DNA of 64,000 nucleotides from NCBI GenBank assembly GCA_963747595.1, contig CAVVFO010000002.1, positions 1,178,001-1,242,000 of the forward strand, given 5' to 3'. The position numbers and the translations under genes are program-made. The stretch is from Oleiagrimonas sp963747595. GTDB taxonomy: Bacteria > Pseudomonadota > Gammaproteobacteria > Xanthomonadales > Rhodanobacteraceae. The notes under the pieces were generated by a model. That model did no database searches. It saw only the letters and a program-made list of their open reading frames with translations, and was not told the DNA's origin. This document shows positions 14,906-25,300 of this stretch, in pieces (position 1 is the stretch's first letter; the number at the start of each line of letters is the position of its first letter).

Positions 14906-17900
14906 TCACTGCTGCACGCGCCACCAGCCGACGCGCGAAGATGTCGCGCCGCGTTCGACCACTGACTTGATTTTCTGATCCGACTTGGTGATCAGCTTCA
15001 CGCGTTTGGCAACGCCCATGTTCGCCGAAATGATCGTCGGTGCAGCCGAATACACATCGCCCATGCTCATCCCCGCAGGATTTTGTGCCGAACCGCTACT
15101 CGAACTCAGCTGATCTTCCCCGTTGATCGTGTAGTCGCCATTGATATCGAACTGGGGCAACGAGAACGGTCCGCCATTTGTATAGCTGACATCCATCAGG
15201 AATGACTTGCCGCCCGGCTTGCAGACATCCGTGGATGGAGTGTATGTCGTGAACACGACACCACCGCTATCGAGCCGCGGGTTGGTCACGGCACGTTCCC
15301 CAGCCGCGGGAAGATCGATGTACCAGCCTTTCTGGACCTTGCTGGACCAGGCCGGATCTCCGCCCTTGCCGTCATTCGGGCAGCCGGATGGCGGCGTCGC
15401 CGCACCAGTCCAGTTGATGCAGTTGTTGGTGATGGTACGCAGATCATTGGTCGTGGTGTTGCCGCCCTGCCCGGGCTGCACTGTGGTGAGCACCTGATCC
15501 TGCAGATTCTTTCGCGTGTATGGTGTGGCCGGTGTGTCATCCAGCACGCCATACATGCTTTGGGTCTGGCTGTCGCTCAGGTCGCCCACTTCAAGCAACT
15601 TGCCGGTGCCGATATACACCATCAGCCCCGGTGTGCCGGGATAGTTCGGATTGAGCGTGATGACCGGGGTCTTGGTGATCGGTTGCGGATTGCCAGCGGC
15701 ATCGCGCGCCTGGAACAACAGGTTGACTGTCCACTTGTCCGGGTTCTTGCCAGAGACATCCACTGCCCAGAGATTGCCCTGCAGATCGCCCGCATAGACG
15801 CGATCCACCGGATCACCGAGGATCCCGTTGGCGTTACCCACAACCACGCTGGACAAACCGTTGGCCTTGCTGTCGTCGCACGCGGACGCCACTGCGGCGC
15901 ACAGGTCGATCTTCCTGATCACGTCGCCCGTCTGCGGATTGAGCACGTAAAGCACCGACTTGCTGGATGCCGAGCCATATCCATTGCCGACGAAGACGGC
16001 AAATCCCGGGTCGGCGCTGATCCTGGCGATGGCCGGCTCACTGAACGTATCGCCCATGTCCGCGTCGGTGAATTCCCAAAGCACGTCCGACGCCAGATCG
16101 TTCTCGGTCTTGATCTTTTCCGGGTGGGTGATGTCCAGGGCAAAGATGCTGTTGCCACCGGCGGCTTCGCCACTCACCAGAACCGTGTGCCACGTGTCAT
16201 CGCTGAACTGCACGTCGCCCGCCTGGGGAGACGCATCCACGAAGAAGTGATGCTCGGAGTTGTACAGCGGGTCGGTCAATTCATCCAGAGTGCCATAAGC
16301 GGCGTTGGGCACGAAGGCAAATTTCTCCTGTCCCGTCGCGGCATCAAATGCATGCAACATGCCGTCATTGGCACCGACATAGAGCATGGGAGGACGGCTG
16401 GATTCATCTTGCAGAAACGTCTGGTAACTGGCATCCCCATACATGCCGGAGGGCGCGCCGATGTAGATCGGGTTGCTGTCGACGATGTCGCCGAGAATAT
16501 GCGAGCGGTTGCGGAATGATCCGCCATTGCGCTTTTCGAACTGGGTATTTCCGCGGAGATAATCGAGCCGCTTTTGGCCCTGGGCATCCGTCCCCGCAAG
16601 CAGATCCTGTTGCATGGTGTCGATTTCCTTCCACGTGAAAGGCACGCCTGCACCGCCGCAACCACTGGGTCCGCACTTGTCCTTGCACTCACCTCCGCCG
16701 CCACCCCCACCGTTCTTGTCCTTGCAGCCTTGCGGATTCCACGTCGCAATCAGCCGCTTGTCTTTCCAGCCGTTACCACCTGCACGTGTGTCCAGTTCAC
16801 TCTGCGCATCCCATAAAGGATCCCCGCCGGTATCCACCGAGCCGTTGGCGGCGGCAATGGAAAACGCCTTGAGATCGCCCGTCCAGTCCTGATACGGCGT
16901 ATCGGAAGCGGTATAGGAGGCCTGGTAGGCCACCGAATCCTGATTCAGGCCGGTGGAGTTGACCGCGGCAGACGATGTCGACAGCGTCCCCGCCTGGATG
17001 GCCACCAGGATCTGGTTGAGTCCGCTGACCAGCGCGTCCGGCGTGGTCGCGGCGATGTACTTGTTGCTGCCGCCGGCGAGGGCCATGGCCGTCAGTGTGT
17101 TGGCAGCGGCGGGATTCTTGGTCGGGTCCACACCAGCACCCAGACCGATGATATAGGTGGTGATCCCCGCCTCCTTGAGAGACTTGAGCTGGTCGATCGT
17201 GTCGGTCAACGCCTGGTCATTCGTGCTGGCCACGGTGCCATCGGCGTTGAAGGTCGCGGTGACGCCATATCCGGTGGCCGCATCGCTTCCCAGAGGTGGC
17301 CAATTCTTGCCGCTCTTGTCCATGGTCGGCAACCCGTCGGTCACCAGGATGGCGTACTGCTTGGGGTCGCAGCCTTCGTTGGAATCGGCAACCGTTCCGG
17401 CATAGTCCTGCACCTTCGCGAGCAAACCCGCGAGGGTCGACTGGCCGCCCGAGGCCTTGATTTCGGATGAACCGGTCGCATTGGTTTCAGGCGCCAAGGC
17501 CGCGCTGAACTTGGCGATCGCGTCATCGACATCCGACTGTTTGGGTTGCTGGCCGGCAGATGTCATTTTTACTTCGACATGCCCGGTTGTGGCTGACTGA
17601 CTTGCACCGTAGCCAAATCCACGCTGCACGTACATGACCTCGGGACTGAAGGGAATGTAACCTGCATTCGTCGGTGTCGTCCTCGTTGCGACGCCCCCCG
17701 ACCCCGACCGGTGATGACTGTATGTGGACTTGATATTGCCCAAGCTGGCGTTGTAGTCACTCAACGAATAATGCGTAAACGGGTCGCTGGGAGACGGTCC
17801 ACCGTAGGCCAGGCCTATGCTTGCCAATCCCCCTGCATAAAGCACATCGTTGATGCTTGGATCATCGCTGGAAGCAGCGACCTGCATGTATTTGCTGCTG

Positions 17901-18586
17901 GAAACGGTCGACGCATCGTACTGCTTGACGATCGCGGTGCAGTTGGTATCAACCGTGCTAGAGGCGGAGTCGTAGTTGTAGCACGGATTGGCGACATACC
18001 GATTGCCCCCGACTTCCGTGTTGGAGAAGGCAAATCCCCCTGGTGGCGAGAGGTAATACACCCACGTGGTATAGCGCTTCGGACTGCCCGTATCGTAATC
18101 CAGCAGCGCAAAATCGGTATTGGACATGTAGGCATCCAGAATGGCCTGGATGCCCTGCTTGGCCACATTGAGACGGCTGGCACCATTGTCGTAAAGCGTT
18201 CCGCCGTCTGAAACGGTGTACGGTGCCTCGCCATTGGCACCCGCATCGACAGGAGGCGTGAATCCGCTGGGCACGGTGTAATTGACCGGAGAACTCGAAT
18301 CCGTCAGCGAAGCATTGCCGCCGGACACACTCCCCGAGCCGGTCATGATGGCGCCGCTGAGGGTGCCGTCCATGGATTCGGAGTTGCCGATGGCGATGAA
18401 CACCTGCGGATGCTGCGGTATGGCGATCGTCAGCGGCACCTGGGATATCGAGGTGACAGGTGTTCCCGCGACAGCGGATGGCGGCGCGATGCCCGCTGCG
18501 ACCACCAGCAAGAGCACGGCCAGAGCCGGCCATGCCCGCTGCCCGAGCCGGCCTTTGAGTGATGTCATGCGCATGCGCTTATCCAT
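14906..18586 (-). CDS. pilY1: Type IV pilus tip adhesin and assembly factor PilY1
   Basis: PilY1 (1226 aa) primes pilus assembly with the minor pilins and acts as a tip adhesin and surface sensor. A Sec signal peptide with cleavage near residue 40 (PPSAVAG) is followed by a variable vWA-like N-terminal half (FIAIGNSESMDG, LVTDGLPTMD) and the conserved C-terminal beta-propeller (MLYVGANDGMLHAFDAATG). Near residue 1147 is the EF-hand-like loop DINGDYTINGED, fit for calcium. A Gly- and Cys-rich insert lies at about residues 618-645. The start overlaps the pilX end by eight bases. Confidence 0.93.
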   Translation of the reverse strand: MDKRMRMTSLKGRLGQRAWPALAVLLLVVAAGIAPPSAVAGTPVTSISQVPLTIAIPQHPQVFIAIGNSESMDGTLSGAIMTGSGSVSGGNASLTDSSSPVNYTVPSGFTPPVDAGANGEAPYTVSDGGTLYDNGASRLNVAKQGIQAILDAYMSNTDFALLDYDTGSPKRYTTWVYYLSPPGGFAFSNTEVGGNRYVANPCYNYDSASSTVDTNCTAIVKQYDASTVSSSKYMQVAASSDDPSINDVLYAGGLASIGLAYGGPSPSDPFTHYSLSDYNASLGNIKSTYSHHRSGSGGVATRTTPTNAGYIPFSPEVMYVQRGFGYGASQSATTGHVEVKMTSAGQQPKQSDVDDAIAKFSAALAPETNATGSSEIKASGGQSTLAGLLAKVQDYAGTVADSNEGCDPKQYAILVTDGLPTMDKSGKNWPPLGSDAATGYGVTATFNADGTVASTNDQALTDTIDQLKSLKEAGITTYIIGLGAGVDPTKNPAAANTLTAMALAGGSNKYIAATTPDALVSGLNQILVAIQAGTLSTSSAAVNSTGLNQDSVAYQASYTASDTPYQDWTGDLKAFSIAAANGSVDTGGDPLWDAQSELDTRAGGNGWKDKRLIATWNPQGCKDKNGGGGGGGECKDKCGPSGCGGAGVPFTWKEIDTMQQDLLAGTDAQGQKRLDYLRGNTQFEKRNGGSFRNRSHILGDIVDSNPIYIGAPSGMYGDASYQTFLQDESSRPPMLYVGANDGMLHAFDAATGQEKFAFVPNAAYGTLDELTDPLYNSEHHFFVDASPQAGDVQFSDDTWHTVLVSGEAAGGNSIFALDITHPEKIKTENDLASDVLWEFTDADMGDTFSEPAIARISADPGFAVFVGNGYGSASSKSVLYVLNPQTGDVIRKIDLCAAVASACDDSKANGLSSVVVGNANGILGDPVDRVYAGDLQGNLWAVDVSGKNPDKWTVNLLFQARDAAGNPQPITKTPVITLNPNYPGTPGLMVYIGTGKLLEVGDLSDSQTQSMYGVLDDTPATPYTRKNLQDQVLTTVQPGQGGNTTTNDLRTITNNCINWTGAATPPSGCPNDGKGGDPAWSSKVQKGWYIDLPAAGERAVTNPRLDSGGVVFTTYTPSTDVCKPGGKSFLMDVSYTNGGPFSLPQFDINGDYTINGEDQLSSSSGSAQNPAGMSMGDVYSAAPTIISANMGVAKRVKLITKSDQKIKSVVERGATSSRVGWWRVQQ

Positions 18587-19097
18587 GGAAAAGACTCTGC
18601 AAAAGAGTGGGGCTCTTGCCATCCGCGCCCACGGCACGGGAGGTGATCCGGTAGATCTTCACCTGGGGCGAACCACCGCCGTACTCCTGGGATGAAGACG
18701 CATTGCCGCCGGGCACCACCACGCTGGGCAATTCCTCGACGATATAGTGCGTGGGGTGATTCGAATTGCCGGTGTAGTCGGCGTTGATGACATCGCCCCC
18801 CGACCAGTCGACCGTGGTCCATAATGGTGCGTCGGTGAGATTGGGCGTATACAGGCCGTTGGCATTTGCCGCAAAGTCGCTGTAGGCGCCTGCCAGAAGT
18901 TTGCCCTGCGCGATGCGCAGCGCTCCTTCGGAGCTCTCGAAGGAAATCATCGAGTTGCCGGCATTGCCCGCGATACGCGTCTGCATGGTGCCGATGGACA
19001 GCGCCAGCATGGCCAGCACGGTGAGAACAAGCAGAAAAATGAGCGCCACGACCAGCGCGAAGCCGTGCGCATGTGCGACAGGAGGTTTCTTGCTCAT
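18579..19097 (-). CDS. pilX: Type IV minor pilin PilX
   Basis: A 172 aa PilX-type protein. The start is ATG 19097 (MSKKPPVAHAHG), overlapping the pilW stop by ATGA. The N-terminal segment GFALVVALIFLLVLTVLAML is the PilX-type membrane/assembly helix, which lacks the usual FTLxE form, followed by GTMQTRIAGNAGNSMISFES, highly typical of PilX N-terminal family proteins. PilX helps form the initiation complex with PilV, PilW and PilY1. Its end overlaps pilY1. Confidence 0.92.
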   Translation of the reverse strand: MSKKPPVAHAHGFALVVALIFLLVLTVLAMLALSIGTMQTRIAGNAGNSMISFESSEGALRIAQGKLLAGAYSDFAANANGLYTPNLTDAPLWTTVDWSGGDVINADYTGNSNHPTHYIVEELPSVVVPGGNASSSQEYGGGSPQVKIYRITSRAVGADGKSPTLLQSLFHG

Positions 19098-20176
19098 AAC
19101 GTCACATTCCTGAGATTGACCGTCATCACGAACACATGGCGCAAACGTGTATCTTTCGGAACGGTGACCGTGGTCCCCAGCACGTCCCACTGTGTGGGAT
19201 TGGAATCGACGATGCCCGAGCCGAGCGCCCCTTCCAGCAGGAATCCGATACGCACGGAATTGACCTGGGTCCACTGGCCGACATCATCGGCAGAGACGTA
19301 CTGGGTCGTGCCGCCGCTCTCCGGGCCGATGCCGTACAGGACCTGCATGGAATCCACGCCAGGTACCAGCGGCTGAAGATCCCAGGCACCGTTTTTCATC
19401 ACCGCCTGATACAGCGAGCTCTGGCCGCCGTCCCCGCGCGCCACCATGTAGGCGACTTGCTGCAATTCGACGAACTGCGACCCGTTCTTGTATTGCGGCT
19501 GGAATGATCCGCTGGAATTCCCCGGAGCCGAGCCTCCACCACCCGCTGTGTGGTGAACATTGTGGATGTTGGAGCTTGAGCTCATGGAGGTGATCTGGAA
19601 GACCGTGCTTTTGGCGCAGTCCGAAATCGCCGCTGCAGTCCCGGCGGGCAACGTGCCGTAGGACGAGTCGGGAATGGTGAACTGCACATTGTTGTTGATA
19701 CTGCTGGCGGGCACGGATTGCGTGCCCGGTTTTTCACCGCCCACGACGATGATGTCGCTACCCGGTTCGCTCTTGCCGACCAGCGTGGAATCAAGTGAAG
19801 GCACCCAGTCTGCGGAATCGGAACTGTCGGCAGCGTTGATTTGCGTGATGGCGTATGCACCGCCGCTGCCGGTCCCTTTGGCATCGAAGCCGAATACCGG
19901 AGCGGTGAAGTTGTAGACCAGCGAACTGGCGCCGGTTTTGATGATGCTGTTGGCGTGGCGGAAACTCCCGCACCCCAGGAATCCGGCACCACGCAGGGAC
20001 GCGCCCACGATGGAGGAAATCGCGTTCTGCGAATCCTGCAAACCGCCCTGCGACGAGGTGGTCAGATACACGCGCCGCTGCGCCAGGAAAACAGTGATCA
20101 CGCCCGCCATCACGATGATGCCCAGCACCATCGCCACCATGAGCTCGACCAGCGAGAAACCTTTCGCGCGCCGCAT
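19094..20176 (-). CDS. pilW: Type IV minor pilin PilW
   Basis: A 360 aa minor pilin, the largest of the set, as PilW normally is. The prepilin site is MRRAKG-FSLVELMVAMVLGI, with Glu at +5. The C-terminal domain ends in the family-typical segment RLRHVFVMTVNLRN. The ATG at 20176 sits on the pilV stop (TGATG), arguing for translational coupling; a GTG three bases upstream is the alternative. It acts with PilV, PilX and FimT to prime pili and carry PilY1. Confidence 0.92.
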   Translation of the reverse strand: MRRAKGFSLVELMVAMVLGIIVMAGVITVFLAQRRVYLTTSSQGGLQDSQNAISSIVGASLRGAGFLGCGSFRHANSIIKTGASSLVYNFTAPVFGFDAKGTGSGGAYAITQINAADSSDSADWVPSLDSTLVGKSEPGSDIIVVGGEKPGTQSVPASSINNNVQFTIPDSSYGTLPAGTAAAISDCAKSTVFQITSMSSSSNIHNVHHTAGGGGSAPGNSSGSFQPQYKNGSQFVELQQVAYMVARGDGGQSSLYQAVMKNGAWDLQPLVPGVDSMQVLYGIGPESGGTTQYVSADDVGQWTQVNSVRIGFLLEGALGSGIVDSNPTQWDVLGTTVTVPKDTRLRHVFVMTVNLRNVTL

Positions 20177-20673
20177 CACAGCACCGTCTTGAGTGTGTAG
20201 GTGGTCATGCCGGGATTTTTCTCCTTGAACGCCTGCATCGCCGGCGCATCATTCCAGGACACTGTCACCGTGGCCTCGGGATTGCCGTTGACCGTGGTCA
20301 CGGTGACGGTCCCCGTGCCGTCGGTCAGGTTTTTCGAAAGGTTGTAGAGCCACTGGCCCACATCCTCCTTGGCCAGTTGCGACTGCGTGCAGGCGGTGGC
20401 GGAACAATTGTCCGGATAGGTGGCCGGAGGCGGAGTATTGGCGGCGATGTCATACGCGCCACCAATGCTCTGCGAGGGGTTGGAGCGCATCCTCGCGATC
20501 ATGTCGGTGGCATACTGCTGGGCGTTTTGTCGAATGTAGCTGGACGTGTTGGCCTTGTGGGTGGTGACCAGCACCAGCGCCACGCCGAGCATGCCCAGGG
20601 ACAGCACCAGAACGGCAACAAGCACCTCGATAAGACTGAACCCACCGTTCCTGCGCATAAAGCTCACGGACAT
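20176..20673 (-). CDS. pilV: Type IV minor pilin PilV
   Basis: A 165 aa minor pilin with leader MSVSFMRRNGG and helix FSLIEVLVAVLVLSLGMLG, the PilV family signature (Glu +5, GMLGVA). The body contains a Cys pair (NCSATAC). The start overlaps the fimT stop by ten bases. A shorter start at MRRNGG (20658) is possible. It is part of the pilus priming complex. Confidence 0.92.
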   Translation of the reverse strand: MSVSFMRRNGGFSLIEVLVAVLVLSLGMLGVALVLVTTHKANTSSYIRQNAQQYATDMIARMRSNPSQSIGGAYDIAANTPPPATYPDNCSATACTQSQLAKEDVGQWLYNLSKNLTDGTGTVTVTTVNGNPEATVTVSWNDAPAMQAFKEKNPGMTTYTLKTVL

Positions 20674-21236
20674 GTCGCACTCCCGCCGTTGGCCAGTTGC
20701 CCCGCCTCGGCCGAGACCTGCACGTAGCCGGTGGCATATATCTCCAGGGCCTTGGCAGCGGAATCGCCCCGGTCGTCGCAAATCAGGAATGCCGCCTTGT
20801 CGGACACGAGGCCGCTGGGCAGAAACTGTATGCTGCCGACGCCCCCTACCGCAGTGACCTTGGGTCCGCCGGCGGGCAGAGCCGGTTTGGTCATCAACAC
20901 CACCGTACTGGCGCTGGCCGGCCTGGTGGCGACGATCCAGCCGTTGTTCCAGTCGCTTCCGCAGGCATCGGAGGTGGCCACCTTCGGGCACACCGATACC
21001 GGTGCATCCGAGCGCAATGCGGCGTTGCGCGCATAGTTCAGTGCATTGCTGAGGCTGTTGAGGGCCGCATCCCGGGCGCTGTTCTGCATGACAGTGCGAA
21101 AACTGGGGACGGCGATCGCTGCCAGAACGGCGGCGACGGCCACGGTGATCAGCAGCTCCAGCAGCGTGAAGCCGCGGTCCGGCGCGGCACGGCCATTGGC
21201 CGAACGAACTGAAAGGCTGCGGCGCAAAGCGCGCAT
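20664..21236 (-). CDS. fimT: Type IV minor pilin FimT/FimU (GspH-like), first gene of the operon
   Basis: A 190 aa pilin-like protein with prepilin cleavage before FTLLELLITVAVAAVLAAIA and a GspH/FimT C-terminal domain (RNAALRSDAPVSVCP). The leader is rather long (about 22 residues, MRALRRSLSVRSANGRAAPDRG). GGGGGAGAC upstream of the ATG is a good ribosome site. It opens the fimT-pilV-pilW-pilX-pilY1-pilE operon. FimT in Xanthomonadales has been linked to DNA binding in natural transformation; that role here is inference. Confidence 0.9.
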   Translation of the reverse strand: MRALRRSLSVRSANGRAAPDRGFTLLELLITVAVAAVLAAIAVPSFRTVMQNSARDAALNSLSNALNYARNAALRSDAPVSVCPKVATSDACGSDWNNGWIVATRPASASTVVLMTKPALPAGGPKVTAVGGVGSIQFLPSGLVSDKAAFLICDDRGDSAAKALEIYATGYVQVSAEAGQLANGGSATCP

Positions 21237-21463
21237 GGATGTCTCCCCCTGGATACCGACACATCCACAATACGACAGAATTCTGCCGCGGGAAGCCTTC
21301 GCCCGATGAAGGGCGGCATTTCCCCGACGAGCGGCATGTCCGGCCACGGGCGCCCGCCCCACCCGGATCCTGCAGACATTGCCGCAGCGCCGCAAGAAAC
21401 CGCTTCGCAACACCGCGCAGCCGGGGTATATTTGCGCGACCGCGCCGCACGGACACCACCGCC

Positions 21464-21715
21464 ATGCCCCGTACCGAACACGCACTGTACGTTCCCTATG
21501 TCTCGGGCGCGGTATGGGTGGTTCGCCACGCACATACCGTGGTGGCGCGGCACGCCTCGCGACGTGAGGCCATCGAGGATGCACGCCGCCGTGCGGAAGC
21601 CGCCGCAGGGCCGACCAGCGACAAGACGATCCGCGTGCAGGTTCAGGCGGATGACGGATCCTGGCATCTGCTGAACGCGGATGATCCGGCCGCAGATACC
21701 GGCGACGCCACGTAA
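21464..21715 (+). CDS. Small conserved-type protein, DUF2188-like
   Basis: An 83 aa protein, divergent from fimT. The core WVVRHAHTVVARHASRREAIE followed by a basic helix and a strand-rich end (TIRVQVQADDGSWHL) resembles the DUF2188 pattern (a W-V strand, an A/E-rich helix and a terminal DG turn). Function is unknown. The ATG at 21464 follows the AT-rich stretch TATATTTG, a possible -10 region, with no strong ribosome site. Treat as probable coding with a tentative family. Confidence 0.55.
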   Translation: MPRTEHALYVPYVSGAVWVVRHAHTVVARHASRREAIEDARRRAEAAAGPTSDKTIRVQVQADDGSWHLLNADDPAADTGDAT

Positions 21716-21842
21716 CTGGCCTCGGCGCGCACCGGACGCGGGCCCTGCGCCGCCTTTGCGGGACTGACCATACTGCATGCGTGCACGACTGCGCCCTTCG
21801 CCATAGCGGGCGGTCATGTCCATCATGCGCCATGGAGGCATC

Positions 21843-22175
21843 ATGTCCCACCATGTCCTTTTCGTCTGTAGCCAGAATCTCCTGCGCAGCCCCACCGCCG
21901 AGCAGGTGTTCGCGGACTGGCCCGGAATCGAGACGGCATCGGCCGGCACCAATCCGGATGCGGTCATCCCCGTGACGCCGGAGCTGCTGCAGTGGGCGGA
22001 CACCATTTTCGTCATGGAAGAGGCGCATCGCAGCAGGCTGTCGGCCCGCTTCGGGACGTACCTCGGCCGGGCACGAGTGATCTGTCTGCAGATCCCGGAT
22101 CGTTACCGTCGCATGGACCCGCAACTGATCCGCATCCTGCAACAACGGGTGCCGGGCCATTTGCCGCCCCGCTGA
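21843..22175 (+). CDS. Short low-molecular-weight protein tyrosine phosphatase-like protein
   Basis: A 110 aa protein beginning MSHHVLFVCSQNLLRSPTAE, with the phosphatase loop C-x5-R (C9 to R15) followed by Ser. A candidate general-acid Asp lies in IPDRYRRMDPQL. It is much shorter than classical LMW-PTPs (about 150 aa) and fits the short predicted phosphatase group COG4551. GGAGG lies before the start. Substrate is unknown. It may belong with the following large gene, 173 bp downstream on the same strand, but nothing proves it. Confidence 0.8.
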   Translation: MSHHVLFVCSQNLLRSPTAEQVFADWPGIETASAGTNPDAVIPVTPELLQWADTIFVMEEAHRSRLSARFGTYLGRARVICLQIPDRYRRMDPQLIRILQQRVPGHLPPR

Positions 22176-22348
22176 ACGGCCTGCATTGCGCGGAGTCCTT
22201 CAGCGACGCACGGCTGGCGTGGCACACCAATTCACTGTGCATTGACCAGACATGGCGCACGGTAAGGCTAACCGCACCCGCATCGACGCACACCGTGGCA
22301 GGCGCGTCGGCCTGACCCGCTCCACCGCCACGCCAGTGAAGAGTCGCC

Positions 22349-25300
22349 ATGTCGATCCACGTTGCATTGACGCACATCACCCATTACCGCTACGACCGCC
22401 CGGTGGAGCTGGGACCGCAGATCGTGCGGCTGCGCCCTGCGCCGCACAGCCGCACGCCGGTGCTGAACTATTCGCTGCACGTCGAACCGGGGGAGCATTT
22501 CGTCAACTGGCAACAGGATCCGCAGGGCAACTGGCTGGCGCGGCTGGTGTTCCCGGAAAAGACACGCGAACTGCATATCGAGGTCGATCTGGTGGCCGAG
22601 ATGTCGGTAATCAATCCGTTCGATTTCTTCCTGGAGCCGGAGGCGGAAACGATTCCGTTTGCCTATGCCGACGAGGAAAAAAGCGATCTGGCGCCGTACC
22701 TGAAAACGCTGCCGATGACCCCGCACTTCGAGCGCTACCTGGCCGCGATTCCGCGCGAGGAAACCCCCACGGTGGATTATCTGGTGGCGCTGAACCAGCG
22801 CGTGCAAGGCGATGTCAGCTATCTGATCCGCATGGAGCCGGGTGTGCAGACGCCGGAGCAGACGCTGGAAAATGGCTCCGGATCGTGTCGCGACTCGGCC
22901 TGGCTTCTGGTGCAGCTGCTGCGCAATCTGGGGCTGGCGGCGCGGTTCGTGTCCGGCTATCTGATCCAGCTGGTGCCGGACGTGAAATCGCTGGATGGGC
23001 CCTCCGGCACCACGGTGGATTTCACCGACCTGCACGCCTGGTGCGAGGTCTATCTGCCGGGTGCAGGCTGGGTCGGCATGGATGCCACCTCCGGCCTGTT
23101 CACCGGCGAGGGGCATATCCCTCTGGCGGCAACGGCGGAACCGGGATCGGCCGCACCGGTCAGCGGCGGCGTGGAGGCGTCCGAGTCCACGCTGGAGCAC
23201 AGCATGACGGTGCAGCGTGTATGGGATGCGCCACGCGTCACCAAGCCGTACACGGACGAGCAATGGCAGGACATCGACACGCTGGGCCAGCGCATCGACG
23301 CGGAGCTGGAGGCGCTGGACGTGCGCCTGACCATGGGTGGCGAGCCCACCTTCGTGGCCATGGACGATCCGGACGGCGCGGAATGGAACACTGCCGCGCA
23401 AGGCCCCACCAAGCGTCCGCTGGCCACTGCGCTGTTCCACAAGTTGCGGCACCGTTACGCGCCCGGCGGACTGGTCCACTTCGGCCAGGGCAAGTGGTAT
23501 CCGGGCGAGCAACTGCCGCGCTGGTCGTTGAATTGTTTCTGGCGCCGCGACGGCGAACCGCTGTGGAACGATCCGACGCTGATCGCCGACGAGAGCCAGC
23601 CGGGCCGCGGCGATGCGGCGCTGGGCGAACGATTCCTCGCCGGGGTCGCCGAGCGGCTCGGAGTCACATCCGGGTCCGTCTTTGCCGCCTACGAGGATGC
23701 GTTCTACTACCTGTGGCGCGAGCGCCAGTTGCCGATCAACGTCGATCCCTTCGATTCCAGACTGAGTGACGTGCTGGAACGCGAACGCCTGCGCAAGATG
23801 TTCGCGCAGGGCCTGGACCACGTGGTCGGGCACGTCCTGCCGCTGATGCGCGACAAGACCGGCCCATGGCGCACCGGCCCGTGGTTCCTGCGCGCCGAAC
23901 GCTGCTATCTGCTCCCGGGCGATTCCCCGCTGGGCTACCGGCTGCCGCTGGATTCGCAGCCGTGGGTGCGGGAGCGCGACTATCCCTATGCCTATCCGGC
24001 CGATCCCTCGCGCCTTGTGCCACCGCTGCCCGGCGCCGACAAGAGCGGCCGCACGGTGGAGGTACAGCCGAGCGCCGGTAGCGACGGCACCGCAAACACC
24101 GATGCGCCGGAACCCGTCGTGCCGGAAAAAAACCGCTCGGCCGACGCCATCGTGCGCCGGGCCCTTTGCGCCCAGGTACGCGATGGCATCCTGTACGTGT
24201 TCATGCCGCCCGTGGATGCCCTGGAGGATTACATCGATCTGCTGACGGCCATCGAAGCCACCGCCGCGGCGCTGGACACGCCCGTCATGCTGGAAGGCTA
24301 CGAGCCACCGCGCGATCCGCGCATCGAACAGTTCCGGGTGACTCCCGATCCGGGCGTGATCGAGGTCAACATCCATCCGGCGGCGCAATGGGACGATCTG
24401 GTCGAACGCACCACGCACCTCTACGACACGGCGCGCGAGACGCGCCTGATCACCGAGAAGTTCATGCTCGACGGGCGTCATACGGGCACCGGCGGCGGCA
24501 ACCACATCACCCTGGGTGCCGCCACCACCACCGATTCGCCGTTCCTGCGCCGCCCGGACCTGCTGCGCAGCATGCTGTCGTACTGGCACAACCATCCGGC
24601 GCTGTCATTCGCATTTTCCGGGCTGTTCATCGGCCCCACCAGCCAGGCGCCACGCATCGACGAGGCACGCAACGATTCGGTCTACGAACTGGAAATCGCC
24701 CTGGCGCAGATGGCCCGGCCGGACGATGGCGAGGAGATCGAGCCGTGGAGGGTCGACCGGCTGCTGCGCAACCTCCTGGTCGATGTCACTGGCAACACGC
24801 ACCGCGCCGAGTTCTGCATCGACAAGCTGTACTCACCCGACAGCGCCAGCGGTCGCCTGGGGCTGGTGGAAATGCGCGGCTTCGAGATGCCGCCGCACGC
24901 ACGCATGTCGCTGGTGCAGCAACTGCTGATCCGCGCCCTGATCGCGCGCTTCTGGAAGCAGCCCTTCGCACCGGACCGGCTGGTGCGCTGGGGCACCGGA
25001 CTGCACGACCGCTTCATGCTGGAACATTTCGTGCGTCAGGATCTGGCCGACGTGCTGACCGAAACACGCGAAGCCGGCTGGGCCCTCGATCCGCACTGGT
25101 TCGACGCACACATGGAATTCCGCTTTCCCAAGCTGGGGGCATTCCATGCCATGGGTATCGACGTGGAGTTGCGTCACGCGCTGGAGCCCTGGCACGTGCT
25201 GGGCGAGGAAGGCGCCATAGGCGGCACCGTGCGCTATGTCGATGCCTCGGTCGAGCGACTGCAGGTCAGGGTACGCGGCATGGCGGGCGATCGGTATGCG

